From Siderastrea radians (taxonomy: Eukaryota; Cnidaria; Anthozoa; Scleractinia; Rhizangiidae), in contig OZ024898.1 of NCBI GenBank assembly GCA_964017195.1, forward strand, positions 447,001-511,000: a stretch of DNA of 64,000 nt. Reading direction: 5' to 3'. The notes beneath the pieces were generated by a model, which had not been told where the DNA came from, made no database searches, and saw only the letters and a list, made by a program, of their open reading frames with translations. Shown in pieces: positions 57,119 through 64,000 of the stretch (position 1 is its first letter; each line of letters starts with the position of its first letter). A program made the position numbers and the translations under genes.

Positions 57119-57970
57119 AGATTTTAATTTGCGGATGGTAAAGGTGAAAATATCTAGAAAAATTTAAACAAAACTCTTTTGCATTCACTTTACCGCCTTT
57201 TCATTTCTTCTACTCACGTACGCTTTCAATTGGAATTTGTATTATATTGTCCTTGCTTACAACGGTCGTAATAATACGTATTTAAGCGAGTACACTAGCG
57301 ATCGAAACCATGAAAATACTGCGAAACAAGACTATCTTTCCCTTACTTCATTGACTCTCGGTGTGCCCAGGTCGCTTTAAAAGCATATGTCTTACTTTTG
57401 TCACTCCCTCTAGTGTCCACTGAATACTCTTTACGACAGCCAAAGTAAGGATCCTAGTTGAAGAGGCCGTATTTAGATAATTTCAGCGCTACCGTCTACA
57501 GCTTCAAATAAATTGGCTTGACACACACACCTGGGCTGCCTGTGATGGTGGAGACTTCCCTGAGGCCGTTGATCTTTTTGTTTACTTTCTCAATACCCTA
57601 GTTTTGTCGAGAGTTCCTTACAGCTCGGCATCAAGCATAGGCGGTCTAATTTGCAAAAATCCGTAACTTTGCAACCATTTGCCAGAAAGCTCTCTTTAAA
57701 TCTAGCCTTACGACTCACCTATTTAGAAATGGATTAATGTAGGACTCGATCACTAGTTTGTTTGAATGTTTTAACAGCTCTTTTCAAAAAATTAGCGGAT
57801 TATAGGTAACATTAGTTTTCGTTCTTTTTATGGTACTTTATACACGTTTTTAGAATATATTGTAATTCATACGTATATATTTTCGTTTATTTCCATTCTT
57901 GTAAAGCTCATTTGGTCATATATACATGTAAATGTGCGCTGTAGAAGTACCAATTATTCTTATTAAGATA

Positions 57971-58626
57971 TTAAGGTGATTCCATCGAAAAAGAAGTTGT
58001 AAGGAGAATTTGTTGAAACTTTGCACAGTTACTAATTACACCTAGTACATTAAAAAAATAAAATAAAAAGAGGGGGTCACCGTGTCTGATTTCACGCTAC
58101 GGAGCTGTAGTATATAGGTACTTTGCTATCTTTAGACAGCAATATTAAAAAAAACCTATCCTTGTACTAGAGACACCCATTACTTCAACAAAGTTACAAC
58201 TAGCAATGAAATATAAGCATTATTCTTATGATAGAAGTACAATGTTACGGTAAAACGTCTTAAAATTGCCGTAACAATGAAACTAATTGGAAATAATAGG
58301 CAAATCGAGCGTCCGCACGGTTCCAGTGAAACGCCTAAAATCTGGCTGTAACAGTGAATCAACCGGAATATTTCAAAATTGAATAATGAAAAGTTCTTCA
58401 AATTTGAATATATCATGTAAAGTCGTATTTTGCTTAAATAAATGGAATAAAAAAGTGAGGTCACCGAGGTCGTTTAGGAGAAAACGACCATTTATTTCTC
58501 TGAACAGCTCAGCTTCCATAGAAAACCTATCAAGTTCCGAACGCGCGCGCGCTCGTGTGCGCGCTAATCACGCAAAAAATGATGCGCAGAAAGGATGCGT
58601 AATGCAATTGAATGGAATCACCTTAA
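57971..58626. mobile_element. TTAA-flanked MITE, copy 2 (656 bp)
   Basis: TTAAGGTGATTCCATCGAAA at the left and TGGAATCACCTTAA at the right. It is the same family as 10509-11162 but inverted, and not at an equivalent site. No ORF is present. Confidence 0.8.
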
Positions 58627-58875
58627 ATGCTTAAAGCAGTTTTTGTCACTTGACGATTGAAGGATCAGAGTTCAGAGTAAAAAGGGGTCCTAAAATAAAA
58701 CAAAATAAAATCGTTTTGGGTGACATACTTTTCCATCGTAATAGCTTATAATGACTTAAATAACAGGCTTGTAGCATGTTGTCTGTCGTTTCTAGTACAA
58801 TGTATTGTACTACTACGTAACTCACGTGACCTGTTTTCAGCAATTGGAGGATCCTACTTAGAGGGTGCTAATGGG

Positions 58876-58970
58876 GGTAGCCAATTGTCAGTTAACTACT
58901 AATTTTTCGGTCAAATGTCAGTTAACTACTAATTTTTCGGCCAATTGTCAGCTAACTACTAATTGTAGCT
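58876..58970. repeat. Left subterminal tandem repeats of the 2.86-kb element
   Basis: Three copies of about 32 bp with the core GTCAGTTAACTACTAATTTTT. The repeats at 61605-61705 carry the same core in the same direction. Confidence 0.85.
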
Positions 58971-59486
58971 AGCTATTAACTTTCCTTTTCTTACATCGTA
59001 AATTATAGCATCATAACCCGAGGATTTCCTCACTTCAGTACGTCAATCATCCTTAGGGGTGGACCTTACTCAATCAATAAATAAATTACAACTTCTAGAC
59101 ATGAAAATAATTGTAAAAAAAAACAAAACAATCAAGTCAGAAATCTTACTCATAATGAAAGAGAAAGACAGTCCGAACTATTGAGACAGATGAGAAAGTT
59201 GTTTTTGTTTAGTTGTTCAGTCTGCCCAGAGGGTCTGTCATTCTGATCCGTAATCAATTGTTGAAGTGATCTAAATCAGGCCAAACGAGGTCGACCCACG
59301 TTCGCGTGCTGGACAGTCAATTATCTAATCGGATAAGCTTCAAGTCAAACGCACCGAGTCCAAACTTTACCGCTTGGTGTAAAATTCCCATAAAATCTGT
59401 CAAATGTTTACATGCTATGTCCTTTGAATTGCGTTTCGCCAAGTCAAACGGCACGCGACCTCTGTGTCGTTCGAATGTCGAACGAC

Positions 59487-59650
59487 ACAGGTTCTCGTCC
59501 TTGCTCCGAGGGTTTTTCTCCGGGTTCTCCGGTTTTCCTCCCTCCATAAAAACCAACATTTCCAAATTCTAATTCCACCTGCTTGTAAAGCGCATTTGAT
59601 TATATTCACATAGAAAATGCGCTATATAAGCTCTAAATTATTATTATCGT
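59487..59650 (+). mobile_element. SINE 3' portion
   Basis: Contains TTTTTCTCCGGGTTCTCCGG and AAAACCAACATTTCCAAATT, which match the body of the SINEs at 24.2 and 44.9 kb in the opposite orientation. It ends GCGCTATATAAGCTC followed by ATT repeats. Confidence 0.65.
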
Positions 59651-60357
59651 CATCTCGATTAAAACTTAGAATAACTTATTCTAAGTTTTTATCCATATGT
59701 CGATAGCCTGCGTGGCAGGCGCGGAAAGGGGAGGGAAAAGGGTTGAAATTATTCGCCAGGGCGAACAACGAGCGCGGAGCGCGAAAGGAATAAAGAGGGC
59801 GCGCCTACTACCAGGCCATTGTTTCAGGCGTATTTACTTTTGCCAAAATCGTGATTGGTCAGAATTACTTGCATTCCCTTTTAACAATCAAACGGGATCA
59901 GTTTGTATGGATAGAGAAAGATCGAGACCCTGTCAAATGCAACGCTTGCGCAGTTAACCAGAAAATTGTGATTGCATGGTTTAGTGGAAATTCGCTGATT
60001 TCTACGGAGCCGCTCCTTAGAATGAATACCACAATCAACAGAAGAGTTTTTCAAGTTTTTTAGAGCTAAGAAAGCATGTTGTAAATAGAGCATATTTTAA
60101 AGATTTTAATTTTAACGCCCTGTCGGCTTCAACAACCCGCCACAGACATAGTGATTTTATATATAATTAGCTTTTAGTTAGTTTATTTTAATCATCTAGT
60201 ATAGTAACAGTTCTAGTTAGTAATTAATTAAATAATTAATTTTACTGTAAACATAAGAATTGTAATTTTAGATATTTAATTGTAATTTTAATCTTAAATT
60301 TAAATACACGACCCCACAAGCTTTTAGCTTTTATTATTATCGTGTTAAAATAAAGTT

Positions 60358-60456
<99 letters not shown>
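60358..60456. repeat. (TATC)n microsatellite
   Basis: About 100 bp of pure tetranucleotide repeat following AATAAAGTTTTA, probably grown from a retroposon tail. Confidence 0.97.
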
Positions 60457-60924
60457 AATTTGGTAGAACAGTAGTTCAGAATACGCATAACTTGCCTGTA
60501 AACAAAAATTGAAATCCGACAGAGGACATGTTCAGAAAACGTTGAAATGCAAACACAAAATTACAGAAGATCGCTCCGTCAAAATTTCACCAGACCAGTG
60601 TCAATAGGGCGGTATTTTTCTGAGTTTCCGAGAGACAAATGATGGAAAAAGAATCTAACGACTGGATTTTCTGAAAATTAATCAGACCCATTATTTAATG
60701 CTGGTTTATTATCAACTATGTTGCAATGGCAACGGTACTTAGTCCAATAAAACAGATCAAAATATAATCTTTTTTAGCTGATTTTGCATCGTGCCAATTT
60801 TGGCCTCCCACTTGCCAGTGGCTTGAAAATAACGACGAATAACGTATAGGTACAAGAAAACTGTGTTCGGCCACCGTAAGTACTCGAAATTTGTGTTTCT
60901 TAATTTACATTCAACATAGTTATA

Positions 60925-61266
60925 ATAAAATTATGAATATACGAAATTTATATATTTGAACTGCGGAATGAAGAAATAAATGTAAAGAAGGTCCTCGGAG
61001 TTATTATTCTTTACATTTATTGCTTCATTCCGCAGTTCAAATATATGAATTTCATATATTCATAATTTTATCTTCATCTTTCCCGGGTATATTACGAACC
61101 AATTTAATGACCAGCTCCGAGTTGGCTTGTTAGCTCAATTGGTTAGAGCGCTGCACCGGTATCGCAGAGGTCAGGGTTCGAATCCCGGCAAGCCTGATTT
61201 TTTCAGGCTTTCTTTTCGCAACTGCATATGTTGCGTTAATAACTGCGAGGATCTTCTTTACATTTA
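60925..61266. mobile_element. Foldback tRNA-like repeat in the 2.86-kb element
   Basis: An inverted flank (GAACTGCGGAATGAAG) meets the forward flank and one complete monomer. The layout matches those at 24747 and 38540. The TSD is not resolved. Confidence 0.65.
61124..61194 (+). tRNA. tRNA-like unit, copy in the 2.86-kb element
   Basis: The core is identical, by eye, to the copies at 25082 and 25329, with a T6 run downstream. The same C33 anticodon loop argues against decoding function. Confidence 0.45.
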
Positions 61267-61604
61267 TAGTTATAAAATGGGGCTGGAAGGTCTGCATGAC
61301 TCCATTCCTCTCCCTTCATCCCGCTTCCTCCGCGCTCACGAATAATTTCTCCCCTTTTCCCTCCCCTTTCCGCGTCTGCCACGCAGGCTACTTTGACCAC
61401 GCCACTCAAAGCCATCACGGAGATCAAGGTCCAATTACGCTCCCTCGTGGCTGGCACTTTTGGATCGGAAGTGACTCAAATGACAGTGAATACCGTTACC
61501 AGATCATGCAGCGTGACAGGTAAATATCACGAAATAGCCTCGCCGTTAAGAAAATCCTTGTTGCTTTTAAAATATCAACAATCGTATTCAATATAACTAA
61601 TAAA

Positions 61605-61705
61605 ATGTCAGTTAACCGTTGACTTTTAATTTATCAGTTAACTTCTAATTTTTTGGCCAAATATCAGTTAACTACTATTTTTTCGCCAATTGTCAGTTAA
61701 CTACT
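61605..61705. repeat. Right subterminal tandem repeats of the 2.86-kb element
   Basis: Four diverged copies of the GTCAGTTAACTACTAA core. The orientation is the same as at the left end, unlike ordinary inverted subterminal arrays. Confidence 0.8.
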
Positions 61706-62077
61706 AACCCCATTAGCACCCTCTACTTAACATGGACACGCTTCAAAGGCTAATTTGTGACGAACCCTTAATATTTAAAAGAATGGTACCCCAAATTATT
61801 CACTCTGAAGATTTAAATGATTCTCTACTGGTCACGTGACGCCTAGGCTAAAACTGAGTTAAACCATCAAGTTTTAAATGGCTATCAAGTTTGAGAATTT
61901 TTCGACAAATCTCTGCAAATCTATGATTTTTTTTAAAGTGAGATTTGAAGCAAATTAGACTCCAGCTATGCCTTAAGTGTCCTGAGCGCGCATGAGTTAT
62001 TTTGGATTGTGAATTATTCTTGCTTATCAGTGTTCGTGGTAGGTTCAGAGTGAGAAATTTAAACTGCCTCTGTTGCA

Positions 62078-62314
62078 TCAGACATCTATGCCATGGAATG
62101 TAGATACTGGGTGATCAACTTCGGAAGATTTCAGTTGTAGAACTAATGAGGGTTCTTTAACGCTTTGTTTATTATTACTCATTTCCACAGGCTTGTTGAT
62201 ATATAATATTTTTTTCTGGAGAAGACTACCACAAGGAAGCCAGCCATTTGTCTCCAACACATCAATACCAAAGTGGTGACCTTGGCAGGGGAGTGTATCG
62301 TGACACATAGACAA
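62078..62314 (-). pseudogene. Unit 2 counterpart of the possible exon at 27766-28011
   Basis: It keeps GWLPCG and TACCACAAGGAAGCCAGCCA at the DNA level but is otherwise diverged and in a different frame arrangement. It is the most distal tract I can align between the units. Confidence 0.35.
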
Positions 62315-62329
62315 CGTTGTTCTGCTTGC

Positions 62330-63530
62330 GTTACATTATGGATTTTTGTTCTGACGCGCGAAAAGCGAATGTTTGGGAATATTCGGCCAAACTAAAGAAC
62401 CGACCTAAGCGCCAAACTTCCGAGAAAGTCGAGTCTGCATGCAAACCATGAGGAATAGCTCAAAAAGGAACTGGTGCGCATTTCCAGAAAGCCCCGAAAA
62501 GCCATTTGTAAAAATACGAATCCCTCATTCTACAAAGCTGTTATTTTAACATGTCTTTATCATAAGAAATGTTTAACTTATAGCAAAGTTTCATGCTTAG
62601 AAACTTGTCTGTTTACAGGTGTGAATTAACGTGCTTGAAGCTGCCCTGAAAAGTTTTGGGGCTTTTGAGAAACGCATTCGCCAAGCCTTATTACCCGCGA
62701 ATTTAGTCTCTAGGATATGGCTATTCTCTCTAACTTCTGTGTTCTCCTGGTAGTTTGCGAAACTAGACCGTGGACAAACATTTAATCCTCTGGTTGAGAT
62801 AAGTTCTTGAACCGTTCGAAAACAAACAGTCTCAGAACTGCTCTGTTTTTTTAAGCAGTCCCCGAAGAGCTCTTAGAAGTCTAAGGGCTCGATAGCATAT
62901 CCAAAACTAGACCAAAAATCAAAGCCGAAAGCACAACCGAGTAGTGTCACATTAGATGAATATTAGAACCAGTATCGCGATTGGTAGCTAACAGTTTTGA
63001 AAAGAAAAGTTTTTAAACCGATCTCCGATCTGACTTTTTCTTCCAAATTTTCGGTGGCCTCTGTCCACTGAAAGTTCGTTGGTGCTCGCGCTAACAAGCT
63101 CGTGCGTTGTTGATGACGTCCCTGATTTTGAATTAACGGTATATAAGCACCAGGGAACGCTTTCCTCTCGTTTACGGCGTCGCTATCCATAAGGGAGTAC
63201 CACGATTCCAAGAAAAGCCTCTTTCCGTGATTAGATATGACATATCATTATTATTATTATTATTGATTGGCACCATAGTTTCAACGGCATACGGCAAGAT
63301 ACACGCTTCTAAGCGATAGGCTGGTTATTTGGGGAGGTGGGTGGGCGAAATAAAAAATAAAGATTCGTTGAAGGGAAAATTGCGTGAAAAAAAAATCACG
63401 CATAGAGAGCAACACACTAAGAAACATGAGATCTTACCTTAAAAAATTGCTGCACAGCAAATTAGAGCCAAAAGCAGTTTCGTGCAGCTTGAAAATTCCC
63501 CCCCTCCCCTCCCTCCCTCTCAGAACTTTT
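62330..63530. other. Stretch without recognisable genes
   Basis: No exon or repeat with defined ends. A short ATT run lies at 63248-63264 and a C-rich run at about 63498-63520. Confidence 0.5.
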
Positions 63531-63539
63531 CTTAGGGTC

Positions 63540-63902
63540 AAATTGAAGATGAAATTCATTTACTTTTTCATTGTACTAAATACTGTAGTTTTAGAGATGA
63601 ATTTTACAACAAAATAGAGAACCAAATACCAAACATAACACAATTACCTCCTATGCAAGCCACCAAAAAATTAATGAATTCTGATAATTATTATTTAAAT
63701 ACTCAACTGATGAAGTTCATTTTGAGATGCTTATCTTTACGAAATAATCTTCTATCGAATGAAAGTAATGTAGCGCATACATAATTTCTTTTTTTTCCTA
63801 TTACATGATTATGATTGTTATAAGTTTCGCTTTAGTTAAGTTTTACGCTTTTGCAATACTGTATGTACTTATAGTCATGCAAATAAAGCTTGTTGTTGTT
63901 GT
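63540..63902 (+). mobile_element. 5'-truncated LINE 3' end, second copy
   Basis: It reads IEDEIH and then C-terminal residues like those of the fragment at 13283-14102 (LPPMQATKKLMNS against LPPETLLSHLMNS), followed by the same 3' end ATGCAAATAAAGCTTGTTG and TTG tail. It is more strongly truncated than the first copy. Confidence 0.78.
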
Positions 63903-64000
63903 GCCTTACTGTTCGACACGCGACGCTGTTAGTGGGAGGGAGGGTTGGGTGATGGCCACTGATAAACGGTTGCGTGGAAACCAAAGTCTCGGCGATGGAA

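Larger units (their letters stand above)
59703..61391. repeat. Separated inverted repeat (TAGCCTGCGTGGCAGGCGCGG)
   Basis: The left arm is about 59703-59790 and the inverted right arm about 61308-61391. Both have the G-rich GGAAAGGGGAGGG phrase or its complement. They may be the two halves of a TAGCC-type foldback pushed apart by later insertions. No shared TSD is seen. Confidence 0.5.
58861..61723. mobile_element. 2.86-kb TIR element with subterminal GTCAGTTAACTACTAA repeats
   Basis: The termini GAGGGTGCTAATGGGG and CCCCATTAGCACCCTC are flanked by TACTTA on both sides (58855-58860 and 61724-61729). Next to each end are three or four copies of GTCAGTTAACTACTAATTTTT, in the same direct orientation at both ends. 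The interior holds a SINE 3' part, a TATC microsatellite, a split foldback repeat and a tRNA-like unit. There is no transposase. Confidence 0.78.
30180..62314. repeat. Segmental duplication, unit 2
   Basis: Second unit of the tandem duplication, in the same orientation as unit 1. It begins near the polyadenylation signal of the intact surface-protein gene and ends near the last tract alignable to unit 1 (62.08-62.31 kb). Relative to unit 1 it has gained about 9.8 kb between about 46.05 and 55.89 kb, which includes the 7-kb HIRAN/SANT element. It has also gained a Harbinger-like element in intron 8 and a tRNA-like repeat in intron 4. The ends are set by eye and are approximate. Confidence 0.85.

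Noticed and set aside
58180..58843. Small hydrophobic frames
   Set aside because: They fall mostly inside or beside the TTAA MITE and show no conservation.

Overview
The window is eukaryotic nuclear DNA: AT-rich, with spliced genes, long introns, microsatellites and many transposon remnants. A type II membrane protein that joins collagen, Ig, sushi and TLDc domains, a neighbouring ShKT (sea-anemone-toxin-like) cysteine domain, and the repeat families together point to an anthozoan cnidarian, probably a stony coral. That assignment is inference; no marker gene fixes the species.

Most of the window is one old tandem segmental duplication. Unit 1 runs from before the window to about 28.0 kb; unit 2 runs from about 30.2 to 62.3 kb. 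Each unit holds, on the minus strand, a ten-exon gene for a cell-surface protein (cytoplasmic tail, membrane anchor, furin-like RLKR site, 15 Gly-X-Y triplets, three Ig domains, two sushi/CCP domains, a C-terminal TLDc domain). Next to it lies a smaller minus-strand gene ending in an ShKT domain. Unit 2's surface-protein gene (30548-43609) splices to an uninterrupted 758-residue frame. Unit 1's copy (1-23699, running off the left edge) is dead: a 3.75-kb transposon splits exon 1, and it also has a stop codon, two Gly substitutions in the collagen segment and two 1-nt deletions. The ShKT gene shows the reverse pattern: six cysteines kept in unit 1 (26618-26727), two of six lost in unit 2 (56492-56601). 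This is reciprocal loss after duplication.

The paralogous units serve as empty-site controls for insertions. Several elements can be bounded with target-site duplications: a 5.4-kb element inside a GA tract (4059-9472), a 416-bp hAT-like MITE (12688-13103), a 5'-truncated LINE (13283-14102), the exon-1 element (19695-23442), a 775-bp tRNA-like array with a 12-bp duplication (24747-25521), a TTA-flanked Harbinger-like element (31716-33192), 9-bp-TSD foldback MITEs, TTAA-flanked MITEs and a 2.86-kb TIR element (58861-61723).

The most unusual object is a 7.06-kb element at 46834-53893, inside unit 2, with about 200-bp terminal inverted repeats and a 7-bp direct flank GTCACAC. It carries two divergent-looking spliced genes and no transposase that I recognise: a plus-strand gene with a HIRAN-like C-terminal region and a minus-strand gene with a Myb/SANT-like N-terminus. 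Both show frame breaks, so this copy is probably inactive. Its left terminal repeat is itself interrupted by a 792-bp near-perfect foldback. A second notable structure is a triplication of a 394-bp unit starting 52 bp upstream of the intact gene's start codon.

Between the units (28.0-30.2 kb) lie a decayed minus-strand LINE and a palindromic MITE. The right end (62.3-64 kb) holds little except another truncated LINE 3' end.
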